Shown here one piece after another: positions 43,352 to 52,832 of a stretch of 64,000 nt of DNA. Every line of letters starts with the position of its first letter. The stretch's first letter is position 1. The DNA is from Collinsella sp. (GTDB lineage: Bacteria > Actinomycetota > Coriobacteriia > Coriobacteriales > Coriobacteriaceae): positions 1 through 64,000 of the forward strand of contig JARIBW010000006.1 of NCBI GenBank assembly GCA_029264355.1, given 5' to 3'. The notes beneath the pieces were generated by a model, which did no database searches, had not been told where the DNA came from, and saw only the letters and a list, made by a program, of their open reading frames with translations. The position numbers were made by a program, and so were the translations under genes.

Positions 43352-44746
43352 ATGACACGTCATTTCGGTGAGATGCTGCTCGAGCGCCGTCGTCAGATGG
43401 GCGCCTCGATTCAGCAGGTCGCCAACGTCATCAAAATCCGGCCGCAGATCATCGAGTACTTCGAGACCGAGAACTTCGCCGCCATGCCGCCGCGCGGTTA
43501 TTCCCAGGGAATCATCGCAAGTTACGCGCGCTACCTCGGTCTGAATCCACGCGAGGTGATCGACGCCTACTTCGACGCCTTGCACGAGCATGAGCGCAAC
43601 GGTTCCGGCGGCCGTGTCGGCCGTTTCCAGGACGCTGCCGCCGACGCAAATCCCCGCAGCTCAAATGCGGCGGGTCGATACATGATGGTCAACTCGGTGC
43701 CGACCTCCCGCTACGCCCAGCGACCGCCCCAGGCCGGATATGTGTCCGAGTCCTCGTCCGCACATGAGCCCGTCTCCGCATCGCGCCTTCGACCGGTCAG
43801 CACGGCCGATTCCCGCCGCCCCCCGAGGGGCGGGTACGACCCCACCTTGCGCTCCCGCACCCGTCGCCCTGACGGCTATGCGGGCTCCGATGCGCGCGAC
43901 CCGCGAGCCCGTTCCCCGCGATCGCAGGGCGTGCGCCCCCAACGCGATCCGCGGACCGCACGCGGCGGCCATCCCGAACAGAGGGCTGCCCACCGCGCGG
44001 CGGGGGGGCAGCCGCCGCGCGGTGGTTCCGGGCGCGGACGGGTCCCCCGCGGCGGGTCTCGTCCGCCCCAGCAGGGTCCCGATATGAAGTTCATGGCCGT
44101 CATGGCCCTCGGTGTCTTGATCCTCATCGCGTTGGTGATGGTGCTGCTGCGCGGATGCGCGCCCAAGCCCGAGGCCGCCGGTAGCGCCGCGGCGACGCCA
44201 TCGGCCCGGAAGGCCGATCCAAAGGACGCCTCCGATGACTCGACGGATCTCGATACGGGCGACGACTCGCGAGCCGGGGATGAAGACGACGGGGACGAGC
44301 CGTCATCATCTAACGGCAAGACCGCCAAATCGCCCAAGGACGATGAGCCCAAGGAGACCGTCGTCAAGGTGAAGCTCAAGGAGAAGGGGGCCGTGGCCTG
44401 GATCGAGGTCAAGCTCGACGGCAAGATCGTCCTGGGAAAGCAGGTCGTCGGTCCTTTCGAGGAGGAGTTTAAGGTCCAGACCCAGATCGACATCACCACC
44501 AACACGCCGAGCGCCGTCTCCGTCTACAAAAATGGCGATAAGGTCCGTTACGATACGAAGGTCTCCGGCGTCGGCAAGGTCTCGATCATGGCGCCTAAAA
44601 AGCAAGAGCCCGAGAAGGTCGTCGACAGCGATGGAGACGGCACCCCCGATATGACCATCGACGAGGCGAAGGATGCGGGCGTCACCATCCCCGAAGACGT
44701 CCTCGCCGCCGCCGACAAGGCCGACGAGCCGTCAACCGCACAGTGA
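43352..44746 (+). CDS. RodZ-like helix-turn-helix membrane protein
   Basis: 464 residues. N-terminal HTH_25 domain (FGEMLLERRRQMGASIQQVANVI, about 5-75), an Arg/Gly/Pro-rich basic linker (about 110-240), one transmembrane helix near 244-266, then an external DUF4115-like beta domain (about 325-415). This is the RodZ layout; RodZ bridges MreB to the envelope. The C-terminus has DSDGDGTPDMT, resembling a calcium-binding thrombospondin type-3/EF-hand-like loop, which is not part of standard RodZ. Start ATG 43352 abuts the ftsK stop. RodZ-like is secure; function as RodZ is inference. Confidence 0.85.
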   Translation: MTRHFGEMLLERRRQMGASIQQVANVIKIRPQIIEYFETENFAAMPPRGYSQGIIASYARYLGLNPREVIDAYFDALHEHERNGSGGRVGRFQDAAADANPRSSNAAGRYMMVNSVPTSRYAQRPPQAGYVSESSSAHEPVSASRLRPVSTADSRRPPRGGYDPTLRSRTRRPDGYAGSDARDPRARSPRSQGVRPQRDPRTARGGHPEQRAAHRAAGGQPPRGGSGRGRVPRGGSRPPQQGPDMKFMAVMALGVLILIALVMVLLRGCAPKPEAAGSAAATPSARKADPKDASDDSTDLDTGDDSRAGDEDDGDEPSSSNGKTAKSPKDDEPKETVVKVKLKEKGAVAWIEVKLDGKIVLGKQVVGPFEEEFKVQTQIDITTNTPSAVSVYKNGDKVRYDTKVSGVGKVSIMAPKKQEPEKVVDSDGDGTPDMTIDEAKDAGVTIPEDVLAAADKADEPSTAQ

Positions 44747-44785
44747 TCGACCGGTCCGGGAGGACCGATTTGAAAGGAGCCAACC

Positions 44786-45283
44786 ATGGCAAAAGACTCG
44801 AGCTTCGACGTCGTGTCCGAAGTGGACATGCAGGAGGTCGACAACGCCTATCAGCAGACGGCCCGCGAGCTTTCCCAGCGCTACGACCTGAAGGATTCCG
44901 GTGCCACGATCGAGCTGTCCAAGGCGGACAAGCTCTTCACCATCAACGCGCCGGCCGACTTCGTCTCACGTCAAATCATCGATGTGCTCTCATCCAAGCT
45001 CATCAAGCGCGGCGTCGATATCAAGACCGTCAAGTGGGATGACCCGCAGGCGGCGAGCGGCGGCACCGTGCGCGTGCTCGGCCATATCGTCGAGGGCATC
45101 GACCAGGCTACCGCCAAGAAGATCAACAAGGACGTCAAGGATCGAAAGCTCAAGGTCAAGGTGACCATCGAGGCCGACAAGCTGCGCGTCTCCAGCGCCT
45201 CCAAGGACGCCCTGCAGCAGGTCATCGCCTTCCTGCGCGAGCAGGATTACGGCCAGCCCCTCCAGTTCACGAACTACCGCTAA
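44786..45283 (+). CDS. yajQ: YajQ-family nucleotide-binding protein
   Basis: 165 residues; begins SSFDVVSEVDMQEVDNAYQQ and ends REQDYGQPLQFTNYR, both YajQ hallmarks. Tandem ferredoxin-like domains are expected. Some homologues bind cyclic di-GMP, so the biochemical role is open. AAAGGAG precedes the ATG. Confidence 0.93.
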   Translation: MAKDSSFDVVSEVDMQEVDNAYQQTARELSQRYDLKDSGATIELSKADKLFTINAPADFVSRQIIDVLSSKLIKRGVDIKTVKWDDPQAASGGTVRVLGHIVEGIDQATAKKINKDVKDRKLKVKVTIEADKLRVSSASKDALQQVIAFLREQDYGQPLQFTNYR

Positions 45284-45292
45284 GGAGCGCCC

Positions 45293-46630
45293 ATGGCTCA
45301 CGGCTCCATTCTCTACATCACCCTCGGCTGCGCTAAAAACGAAGTCGACACCGACCGCATGCGCGCCCTTCTCAACGGGGCCGGCTACAGCGAGGCCTTT
45401 TCCGCTGAAGACGCCGATGCGGTGATCATCAACACCTGTTCGTTCCTCGCCTCCGCCACGTCCGAGAGCATCGAGACCACGCTTGCGCTTGCCGAGGAAA
45501 TCTCCGAGGGTGTTCGCGGGACGCGCATCGTCATGTGCGGCTGCGTGCCCTCGCGCTACGGCTCCGAGCTTCCCGACGAGCTCCCCGAGGTCGCCGCATT
45601 CGTTCGCACCGATGAGGAGGACGGCATCGTCTCCGTCGTGGACGACGTGCTCGGCGTCGAGCGCGTCGATCCCCCGTTCATCCCGAGCGTGAAGCGCACG
45701 GTCGAGAGCGCCGTCGCCTACGTCAAGATCTCCGACGGATGCGATCGCTACTGCAGCTTCTGCGCGATCCCCTATATCCGCGGCCGCTACCACTCCCGCT
45801 CTTCCGAGGGCATTCTCTCCGAAGTTCGCGACTTGGTCGCCGGCGGCGTGCGCGAGATCGTCCTCATCGGTCAGGACACGGGTATCTGGGGTTCTGATTT
45901 CAAGGGCGAGGTCGAGGGTCCCGCCAACTTGGCGCAGCTCCTCGTCGCCGTCGCCGAGGCGGTCCGTCCCGAGCACGTCTGGATCCGCGTGCTCTACCTG
46001 CAGCCCGAGGGCATGACGGATGAGCTCATCGCCGCCATCCGCGACACGCCCGAGGTCCTTCCCTATATCGATATCCCCGTTCAGCACTGCAACGCGCGCA
46101 TCCTGAAGGCGATGCACCGCTCCGGCTCCGCAGAGCAGCTCTCCGGCCTCTTCGCGAAGCTCCGCTCCGAGATACCCGAGATGGTCTTCCGCACCACCAG
46201 TCTCGTCGGCTTCCCCGGCGAGACTGATGAGGAGGCCGCCGAGATGCTCGCGTTCATGGACCGCGAGGGCTTCGACTATACGAGCGTGTTCGCATATTCT
46301 CAGGAAGAGGGGACATTCGCCGCCAAGATGGATGGCCAGGTCGACGAGGATGTGAAGCTCGAGCGCACGCAGGCCGCCATGGATCTGGCCGAGGCGCTCG
46401 GCTTCGCCGCCACCGCCGGCCATGTCGGCGAGGTGGCCGAGGTCATCGTCGACGGCATCGAGGAGACCGACGAGGGCCCCGAGCTCATCGGCCACGCCTG
46501 GTTCCAGGCCCCTGATTCCGACGGTGCCGTCCACCTCGACGCCGGTGAGGCCGCCGTGGGTGATATCTTGAAGGTCAAGTTCACCGACAGCTTCTGCTAT
46601 GAGCTCGTCGGCGAGGTCGTAGGGGAGTAG
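45293..46630 (+). CDS. rimO: Ribosomal protein S12 methylthiotransferase RimO
   Basis: 445 residues; methylthiolates an aspartate of S12. N-terminal cluster cysteines are in LGCAKNEVD, NTCSF and CGCVPS; the radical SAM CxxxCxxC is in GCDRYCSFC; a C-terminal TRAM domain ends the protein. LGCAKN rather than FGCQMN distinguishes it from MiaB, which is encoded separately at 53155. Start 9 bases after yajQ. Confidence 0.95.
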   Translation: MAHGSILYITLGCAKNEVDTDRMRALLNGAGYSEAFSAEDADAVIINTCSFLASATSESIETTLALAEEISEGVRGTRIVMCGCVPSRYGSELPDELPEVAAFVRTDEEDGIVSVVDDVLGVERVDPPFIPSVKRTVESAVAYVKISDGCDRYCSFCAIPYIRGRYHSRSSEGILSEVRDLVAGGVREIVLIGQDTGIWGSDFKGEVEGPANLAQLLVAVAEAVRPEHVWIRVLYLQPEGMTDELIAAIRDTPEVLPYIDIPVQHCNARILKAMHRSGSAEQLSGLFAKLRSEIPEMVFRTTSLVGFPGETDEEAAEMLAFMDREGFDYTSVFAYSQEEGTFAAKMDGQVDEDVKLERTQAAMDLAEALGFAATAGHVGEVAEVIVDGIEETDEGPELIGHAWFQAPDSDGAVHLDAGEAAVGDILKVKFTDSFCYELVGEVVGE

Positions 46631-46635
46631 TGGTC

Positions 46636-47286
46636 ATGGCCGTCAACGCCAAGGGCGAGGAGATCACGAGTATCTGGACGCCCGCCAACATCGTCACATG
46701 CGTTCGCATCCTGTTCATTCCGCTGTTCATGATCGCGAGCGAGTTCTCGTTCAGCGGCTTCAGCGCAGGCACCGATCACTTCGGGATAAGCGCCGGAGCC
46801 TGGGCGGTCGCCGCCTTCATCTTGTATCTCGTCCTCAGCGCGACGGATAAGATCGACGGCGATCTTGCCCGCAAACGCGGGGAGGTGACCGATTTCGGCA
46901 AGTTCCTCGACCCGATCGCCGACAAGCTGCTGGTCTTCTCTGCGCTTCTCATCCTGCTCGAGCATGGCCTGGTCAACGTCTGGTTCGTGTTCATCATCTT
47001 GCTTCGGGAGTTCCTCGTGAGCGCCCTTCGTATGGTGGCGGGCGCCAACGGCGAGGTCATCGCCGCAGACAGTCTCGGTAAGGCCAAAACCGCCGTCACG
47101 ATGGTGTCGCTGTGCGCCTATCTGCTCGGCATCGCGCTCGAGCTCTTCGCGCTGCCCGGCATGCCGCAGCTCGTCTCGACCGTCAACACGGTCGCATGGG
47201 CGACGATGGTTGCCGCGGTCGTACTCACGGTCGTTTCGGGCGCCCAGTACTTCTGGAACGCCCGCCACGTCATTTTCCGCGTGTGA
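46636..47286 (+). CDS. pgsA: CDP-diacylglycerol-glycerol-3-phosphate 3-phosphatidyltransferase
   Basis: 216 residues, polytopic; makes phosphatidylglycerophosphate. The CDP-alcohol transferase signature is complete in DKIDGDLARKRGEVTDFGKF followed by LDPIADK. ATG 46636 is chosen because GGGGAG is 8 bases away; a GTG at 46630 overlaps the rimO stop but is too close. Other CDP-alcohol transferases are possible, but length and context favour PgsA. Confidence 0.9.
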   Translation: MAVNAKGEEITSIWTPANIVTCVRILFIPLFMIASEFSFSGFSAGTDHFGISAGAWAVAAFILYLVLSATDKIDGDLARKRGEVTDFGKFLDPIADKLLVFSALLILLEHGLVNVWFVFIILLREFLVSALRMVAGANGEVIAADSLGKAKTAVTMVSLCAYLLGIALELFALPGMPQLVSTVNTVAWATMVAAVVLTVVSGAQYFWNARHVIFRV

Positions 47287-47300
47287 CGTTCTTTTGCCGT

Positions 47301-47351
47301 CGACCCCCGAAAGCCCGCGGATCATCGCGCTTTCGGGGGTCGTCCGTTTTG
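47301..47351 (+). terminator. Terminator after pgsA
   Basis: Perfect 14-bp stem CGACCCCCGAAAGC (47301-47314) with GCTTTCGGGGGTCG (47329-47342), 14-base loop, then TCCGTTTTG. Confidence 0.88.
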
Positions 47352-47369
47352 TAATGGGAGGGCCCGACC

Positions 47370-47894
47370 ATGGATATGAGTGATGAGGCAACGCTGGATG
47401 CCGCCTGCCGCCGCGCCGCGGAGGGTCTCGTGCGCACCGCGGCCGCCCGCGCCATGCGCGTGAGCACGGCCGAGTCGTGCACGGCGGGCATGGTCGCGTC
47501 CTACATCGCGGGCGTGCCGGGGGCCAGCGAGATCTTGCTCGGCGGAGCCGTCACGTACTGCGACGACATCAAGCATCGCGTGCTCGGGGTTCCCGAGTCG
47601 ACGCTTGAGAGGCACACCGCCGTGAGTGGGGAGACCGCATGCGCCATGGCGGAGGGCGGCCGTCGCCTATTCGGCTCGGATGTCGCCGTGAGCATCACCG
47701 GCTACGCCGGTCCGGGCGGCGGCACCTCCGCTGACCCGATTGGGACTGTTTACCTCGGCGTGGCGGGCGAGCGGGGCGTCCGGTTCGAGCGCCATCGGTT
47801 CGACGGGGGGCGAACGTCCGTCCGGATGCAGGCCGCGCTCGCCGCGCTTCATCTTCTCGTCGACGCGATCTCCGATGATGGGGTTTCCGCGTAG
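47370..47894 (+). CDS. pncC: Nicotinamide-nucleotide amidase, CinA C-terminal domain protein
   Basis: 174 residues, only the deamidase half of CinA. Family motifs: STAESCTAGMVASYIAGVPGAS, GGAVTYCDDIKHRVLGV and SITGYAGPGGGT. The N-terminal molybdopterin-like domain of full CinA is absent, as in E. coli PncC. It recycles NMN to nicotinate mononucleotide. Placed just before recA, the same order as cinA-recA in many Firmicutes. Starts after the pgsA terminator, with GGGAGG upstream. Confidence 0.92.
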   Translation: MDMSDEATLDAACRRAAEGLVRTAAARAMRVSTAESCTAGMVASYIAGVPGASEILLGGAVTYCDDIKHRVLGVPESTLERHTAVSGETACAMAEGGRRLFGSDVAVSITGYAGPGGGTSADPIGTVYLGVAGERGVRFERHRFDGGRTSVRMQAALAALHLLVDAISDDGVSA

Positions 47895-47990
47895 CGCATG
47901 CCCTTGTCTACGATATCGCCTCAATTGCACCCTTCGCGCCTCCTTGGGAAATCAGGTGTTCGATGACACGCGTTCAGATTCCGGTCACAT

Positions 47991-48013
47991 TCATTCCGAT
48001 GTATGGGGAATGA
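47991..48013. other. Inverted repeat between pncC and recA
   Basis: TCATTCC and GGAATGA form a 7-bp stem with a 9-base loop in the 201-base gap. No T-tract. The gap otherwise holds only the recA promoter described next. Confidence 0.3.
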
Positions 48014-48040
48014 CGCGGAGTAGCATTTCCCATAGGTCGC

Positions 48041-48069
48041 TTGACCACGAACACCCGTTCGGATAGTAT
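48041..48069 (+). promoter_or_regulatory. recA promoter with LexA box in the spacer
   Basis: TTGACC (48041-48046), exactly 17 bp, TAGTAT (48064-48069). The spacer contains CGAACACCCGTTCG (48048-48061), a perfect match to the Gram-positive LexA consensus CGAAC-N4-GTTCG, so LexA would occlude RNA polymerase directly. Confidence 0.88.
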
Positions 48070-48095
48070 CGACTTGTCAAAATCAAGGAGGAGCA

Positions 48096-49196
48096 ATGGC
48101 CAAGAATTCCGGCCCCGCGCGCATCATCCACGAGCGCACCACGGGCGAAGAGCGCGAGAAGATGATTGAAGTCACCAAGGCCGATATCATCAAGAAATTC
48201 GGCGACGGCGCGATCATGCGCTATGGGGACGGCGGTCCCGAGCTTGAGGTAGAGGCCATTCCAACTGGAGCCATCGCACTGGATGCCGCATTGGGCATCG
48301 GCGGTGTCCCGCGCGGCCGCATCATCGAGATCTACGGCCCGGAGTCTTCTGGTAAGACCACGCTTTCGTTGGAGATCGTCGCGGAGGCGCAGGCCATGGG
48401 CGGCGTTGCCGCATTCATCGACGCCGAGCACGCCCTGGATCCCACTTATGCCGCTCGCATCGGCGTCGACATCGACGAGGTGCTCATCTCCCAGCCCGAT
48501 ACCGGCGAGCAGGCACTTGAGATCTGCGATATGCTCGTCCGCTCCGGAGCCATTGACGTCGTCGTCATCGACTCCGTCGCCGCCCTGGTGCCCCGCGCCG
48601 AAATCGAGGGCGAGATCGGCGAGACGACGGTGGGCCTTCAGGCCCGCCTGATGAGCCAGGCCCTGCGCAAGCTCGCCGGCTCCCTCGCCAAGTCCAACAC
48701 CACTTGCATCTTCATCAACCAGCTTCGCGAGAAAATCGGCGTCATGTTCGGCAACCCCGAGACGACGACCGGTGGCCGCGCGCTCAAGTTCTTCTCTTCC
48801 GTCCGCATCGACATCCGTCGAATCGAAAGCATCAAGGTCAAAGACGAGATCGTGGGCAACCGTGTACGCGCCAAGGTCGTGAAGAACAAGGTCGCCGCCC
48901 CGTTCAGGACCGCCGAATTCGACATCATGTACGGTACGGGCATCTCCAAAGAGGGATCGGTCCTCGATATGGCCGTCCAGTTCAATTTCGTGACGAAGGC
49001 GGGCGCCTGGTTCACGTACGATGGCGAGCGCCTCGGCCAGGGCCGAGAGGCGGCCAAGGAGAAGCTGCGCAAGACCCCGGAGCTCTTGGCCGAGCTCGAG
49101 CACAAGGTTCGCGTCGCCTGCGGCCTCGAGTTCGAGGACGAGCCCGTGGGGACCATCGTCGATGATGTCGAATTCAACAGCGCTCCCGAGGCCTAG
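48096..49196 (+). CDS. recA: Recombinase RecA
   Basis: 366 residues. Walker [10 protein letters not shown] (residues 81-89), the IDAEHALDP segment, [12 protein letters not shown] and [10 protein letters not shown] are intact. It drives homologous recombination and triggers LexA self-cleavage. A 23-residue N-terminal extension precedes the usual start of homology. AAGGAGGAG precedes the ATG. No intein. Controlled by LexA through the box in its promoter. Confidence 0.98.
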   Translation: MAKNSGPARIIHERTTGEEREKMIEVTKADIIKKFGDGAIMRYGDGGPELEVEAIPTGAIALDAALGIGGVPRGRIIEIYGPESSGKTTLSLEIVAEAQAMGGVAAFIDAEHALDPTYAARIGVDIDEVLISQPDTGEQALEICDMLVRSGAIDVVVIDSVAALVPRAEIEGEIGETTVGLQARLMSQALRKLAGSLAKSNTTCIFINQLREKIGVMFGNPETTTGGRALKFFSSVRIDIRRIESIKVKDEIVGNRVRAKVVKNKVAAPFRTAEFDIMYGTGISKEGSVLDMAVQFNFVTKAGAWFTYDGERLGQGREAAKEKLRKTPELLAELEHKVRVACGLEFEDEPVGTIVDDVEFNSAPEA

Positions 49197-49210
49197 CCAC
49201 CACGTGTGAT

Positions 49211-49882
49211 ATGACGTTGCTCATGACGCGGCTCGAGGTGCGTCTTCCGGATCGAAGGAGCGCCTCGAGCTTTTCCACTTCCAAAAAACCAATGGCAGAA
49301 GTCAGCTGCATCATGGATAACGGCCGGTCAAGGGAGATCGTCGTCCCTGTTCGTGTGGGGCGCCTGCTTATGGATGATGCCATCGCCCTACCTCTTGCCG
49401 AAGAGGAGGCTTTCGACTCCATACATGTGCTTGAAGGCAGGATCTGCTTCGCGCAGTTGACCGAGATGCTTTCGAGACGTGACTACGCCATGGCCGAGGC
49501 CAGGGAGCGACTGCTCAACTACGGATACCGCGAGATCGAAATCGATGCGGCGCTCTGCAAGGCGAGCGATGCAAAGTTCCTCGATGATCGCAGATTTGCG
49601 ACGTACTTCATCTCCGAACGCATACGACGCGGCTGGGGGCGTCGAAAGATCGAAGTCGAGCTGAGGCGCAAGGGCGTCGATGTCAACGACCTACCGGGCT
49701 ATCCCGAGGATTATTTCTCCGACGATGATGAGCTGGAGCGGGCGATGGATTTACTGGCTCGAAAGGCAATTCCGGCCGTGAGACCTCAGGAGAAGCTCAT
49801 GCGCCACCTCATGGGGAAGGGATATTCCTATTCGGTGTCCGCCACGGCCGTCCGACGCCGTTTATCGTCCGATACCTTATGA
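49211..49882 (+). CDS. recX: Regulatory protein RecX
   Basis: 223 residues with the RecX three-helix repeats (LTEMLSRRDYAMAEARERLLNYGY, and RIRRGWGRRKIEVELRRKGV). It inhibits RecA filaments. The N-terminal 80 residues are less conserved. No clear ribosome site precedes the ATG at 49211; a second ATG at 49223 is possible. It is 14 bases after recA and likely shares its SOS promoter. Confidence 0.88.
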   Translation: MTLLMTRLEVRLPDRRSASSFSTSKKPMAEVSCIMDNGRSREIVVPVRVGRLLMDDAIALPLAEEEAFDSIHVLEGRICFAQLTEMLSRRDYAMAEARERLLNYGYREIEIDAALCKASDAKFLDDRRFATYFISERIRRGWGRRKIEVELRRKGVDVNDLPGYPEDYFSDDDELERAMDLLARKAIPAVRPQEKLMRHLMGKGYSYSVSATAVRRRLSSDTL

Positions 49883-49886
49883 AACT

Positions 49887-49915
49887 TTGACAAATCCCCC
49901 GCCTCCTCGTAGGAT
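49887..49915 (+). promoter_or_regulatory. Promoter of rny
   Basis: Perfect TTGACA (49887-49892), 17-bp spacer, TAGGAT (49910-49915), just after recX. It gives a leader of about 165 bases before rny. A second TTGACG at 49960 lacks a good -10. Confidence 0.62.
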
Positions 49916-50083
49916 GGATGTGTCATTTGTTTGCTATGCGCTCATCCTCGCTGATGAGATTGACGATATTTCTATCGGCACGATTTCATAGGCCCTTCGA
50001 TGGACCATACCCGGCAAATGTCCTGCGCCTGCTCTCGGTGGGTGCGGTTTCCTTGCATCTTTAAACACTTAAAGGAGTCCATC

Positions 50084-51643
50084 ATGCCAATGGAGCTTGT
50101 TCTCGTCGGCATCATGTGCCTGGCAATCGGCGCCCTCGTCGCCGTATTCGCCATGCGCAACGCCAAGTCCGGCAGCATTCGCGAGGCCGAATCGAAGGTC
50201 AGTGCGGCCCATTCCGAGGCCGAGCAGGTCATGGCCGACGCCAAACGCGCGGCCGAAACGCTTAAAAAGGAGGCCCTCCTCGAGGCCAAGGAGGAGATCA
50301 TCCAAAGCAAGCAAGCTGCTGAGGCGGAAGAGGCCCAGCGCAAGAAGGAGATCCGCGTCCTTGAGAACCGCGTGATGCAGCGCGAGGAGTCCCTCGATCG
50401 CCGCAATGAGGCCCTGGACAAACGTGAGCACCAGCTTTCCAGCCAGCAGGGCCAGATCGACAAGCGCTCCCGTGAGCTCGAGGAGCTCTATGCCCGCCAG
50501 ACCGACGAGCTCGAGCGCATCTCCGAGCTCACTCGCGAAGATGCCCACACCGAGCTGCTCGACAAGGTTCGCGGTGAGGTGACGCACGAGGCCGCCACGA
50601 TCATTCGCGAGTCTGAGCAGAAGGTCAAGGCCGAGTGCCACAAGACCGCCCAGGAGATCATCTCCCTTGCCATACAGCGCTGCGCATCCGATCACACCGC
50701 CGAGGTCACCGTCACCTCGGTCCACATTCCCTCCGACGACCTCAAGGGTCGCATCATCGGCCGCGAAGGCCGCAACATCCGCACGTTCGAGCAGATCTCC
50801 GGCGTAAACCTCGTCATCGATGACACGCCTGAGACCGTCGTGCTCTCCAGCTTCGATCCGGTACGTCGCGAGACCGCCCGCGTCGCGCTCGAGAACCTGA
50901 TCGCCGATGGCCGTATCCATCCCGCCCGCATCGAGGAGATGTACCAGAAGGCCTCCGATCTCGTGCAGCAGCGCGTTCGAGAGGCCGGCGAACAAGCCGC
51001 ATTCGATATGGGCATTCATGATCTGCACCCTGAGATCGTCAAGACCCTCGGCGCTCTGCGCTATCGCACTTCCTTTGGACAGAACGTCCTCCGTCACTCC
51101 CTGGAGGTCGCCGACCTTTGCGCGATCATGGCGGCCGAGCTCGGCGTCGACGTCGTGACCGCCAAGCGCGCCGGTCTCCTGCACGACCTTGGCAAGGCAA
51201 TCGACCATGAGGTCGAGGGTCCGCATGCCGTCATCGGAGCCGAGCTTGCCCGTCGCTATGGCGAGAAGCCCGCTATCGTTCACGCGATCGAGGCGCATCA
51301 CGGCGATACCGACCCCAACACCGTCCTGGACGTCCTCGTCCAGGCCAGCGATGCCATTTCCGCTTCCCGTCCCGGCGCCCGTCGCGAGTCCGCCGAGAAC
51401 TACATCAAGCGTCTCGAAAAGCTCGAGGAAATCGCGAACTCCCATGAGGGCGTCGAGCGCACCTACGCCATGCAGGCCGGTCGCGAGGTCCACGTCATGG
51501 TTCAGCCCGACAAGGTCTCCGATGCCGAGTCCACGGTCCTGGCGCATGATATCGCGCAGCAGATCGAGGAAGAGATGGAGTACCCCGGTCAGGTTCGCGT
51601 CGTCGTCATCCGCGAGAGCCGCGCCGTCGATATCGCAAAGTAG
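50084..51643 (+). CDS. rny: Ribonuclease Y
   Basis: 519 residues. N-terminal membrane anchor (about 4-22), a long coiled coil (about 30-190), a KH domain with [15 protein letters not shown], and an HD domain with [12 protein letters not shown]. It is the membrane-bound endonuclease that starts mRNA decay. ATG 50084 has AAAGGAG upstream. The next gene begins 8 bases after its stop, so it is likely co-transcribed. Confidence 0.96.
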   Translation: MPMELVLVGIMCLAIGALVAVFAMRNAKSGSIREAESKVSAAHSEAEQVMADAKRAAETLKKEALLEAKEEIIQSKQAAEAEEAQRKKEIRVLENRVMQREESLDRRNEALDKREHQLSSQQGQIDKRSRELEELYARQTDELERISELTREDAHTELLDKVRGEVTHEAATIIRESEQKVKAECHKTAQEIISLAIQRCASDHTAEVTVTSVHIPSDDLKGRIIGREGRNIRTFEQISGVNLVIDDTPETVVLSSFDPVRRETARVALENLIADGRIHPARIEEMYQKASDLVQQRVREAGEQAAFDMGIHDLHPEIVKTLGALRYRTSFGQNVLRHSLEVADLCAIMAAELGVDVVTAKRAGLLHDLGKAIDHEVEGPHAVIGAELARRYGEKPAIVHAIEAHHGDTDPNTVLDVLVQASDAISASRPGARRESAENYIKRLEKLEEIANSHEGVERTYAMQAGREVHVMVQPDKVSDAESTVLAHDIAQQIEEEMEYPGQVRVVVIRESRAVDIAK

Positions 51644-51651
51644 CGTGACCT

Positions 51652-52740
51652 ATGTCTGACGGCAACGACCTCATCTCGTTCATCGCCTCAATGTCCGGCG
51701 AGGGAAACCTTCGCGTTGAGGAGAATCTCGGTGCCGGTTTTGTCCGCCTTCGCGTTTCCGAGGCGGAGCGCCGTCAGGCCAAGCACGACATCCAGCATGT
51801 CGAGGATATCGTCGTGGAAATGCTGCGCAATGCACGCGATGCGGGCGCCCGGAATATCTACCTCGCAACGAACAAGGAGGAGGGTGTTCGCACCCTCCTC
51901 TTCCTGGATGACGGGTCGGGCGTGCCCGAGGATATGCGCGATCGCATCTTCGATGCACGCGTCACATCCAAGCTCGAGAGCATGCGTATGGACAAATGGG
52001 GCGTCCATGGACGTGGCATGGCGCTTTTCTCAATTCGCCAGAACACTCAATCGGCCGAGGTCGTCACCTCGGCACAGGGCGGTGGGTCCTCGTTTCGCGT
52101 GACCGTTGACACGGCTTCGCTCGGTGAGCGAGCCGATCAATCGACCTGGCCGACTGCCACCAAAGATGAGGACGGAAACCTCTCCTGTGTCAAAGGCCCC
52201 CATAACATCAACCGCGCCGTTTGCGAGTTCGCGTGTGAGGAGCTGCACGGTTGCGATGTCTATCTCGGTACCCCGACGGAGATCGCCGCTACGCTTTATG
52301 CGCACGCGGCCTCTCGCGTCGATACCACGCGTCTGCTCTTCTTGGATTCCGAGCTATCTTTGCCCGTCGTCGATCGCTTGACCTGTGCGGCGGATGCCGG
52401 TGACTTCATCCGCATCGCAAGTGGCTTGGGCATCGAGATCTCAGAGCGCACCGCCCATCGCATTCTCGGCGGTTCAATCACGCCGCTCAAGAGCATCGCC
52501 TCCCGCCTTCTGCGCGAGAAGGAGCCGGCGGCGGGGGAGCCGGCTCAAATCGACCTGGCGCGCGACCGCCGGGGCCTCAAGATCTCCAAGGAGGATATCG
52601 CCAGTTTTTCTCGTACGATGGAGCGGGACTTCGCCGATTTGGCCTCGCGCTATTTCCTCACGTTATCGCGCGAACCCAAAGTCCGCGTCACCAAAGACCG
52701 CATCACCGTCACGTTCGATATCGACAAGGAAGACACTTAG
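51652..52740 (+). CDS. GHKL-fold (HSP90-like) ATP-binding protein of unknown function
   Basis: 362 residues. The Bergerat ATP site is complete: N-box Glu56-Met-Leu-Arg-Asn60-Ala-Arg-Asp63, G1 box DDGSG (86-90), and G2 box GVHGRGMAL (117-125). The rest (about 160-362) matches no family I recognise, and there is no histidine kinase phosphoacceptor, membrane segment or MutL C-terminal domain visible. It lies 8 bases after rny and before spoVS and miaB, suggesting a role in RNA metabolism or the cell envelope platform of RNase Y. The start has only a weak ribosome site. Confidence 0.8.
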   Translation: MSDGNDLISFIASMSGEGNLRVEENLGAGFVRLRVSEAERRQAKHDIQHVEDIVVEMLRNARDAGARNIYLATNKEEGVRTLLFLDDGSGVPEDMRDRIFDARVTSKLESMRMDKWGVHGRGMALFSIRQNTQSAEVVTSAQGGGSSFRVTVDTASLGERADQSTWPTATKDEDGNLSCVKGPHNINRAVCEFACEELHGCDVYLGTPTEIAATLYAHAASRVDTTRLLFLDSELSLPVVDRLTCAADAGDFIRIASGLGIEISERTAHRILGGSITPLKSIASRLLREKEPAAGEPAQIDLARDRRGLKISKEDIASFSRTMERDFADLASRYFLTLSREPKVRVTKDRITVTFDIDKEDT

Positions 52741-52832
52741 GTTCATCAGCTTGCCCATGTGTAGTCCATGGGGTATCTTTACATGAACTAAAACGTACCA
52801 AAATATGCACTTTATTCGCTGGAGAAATGTAC

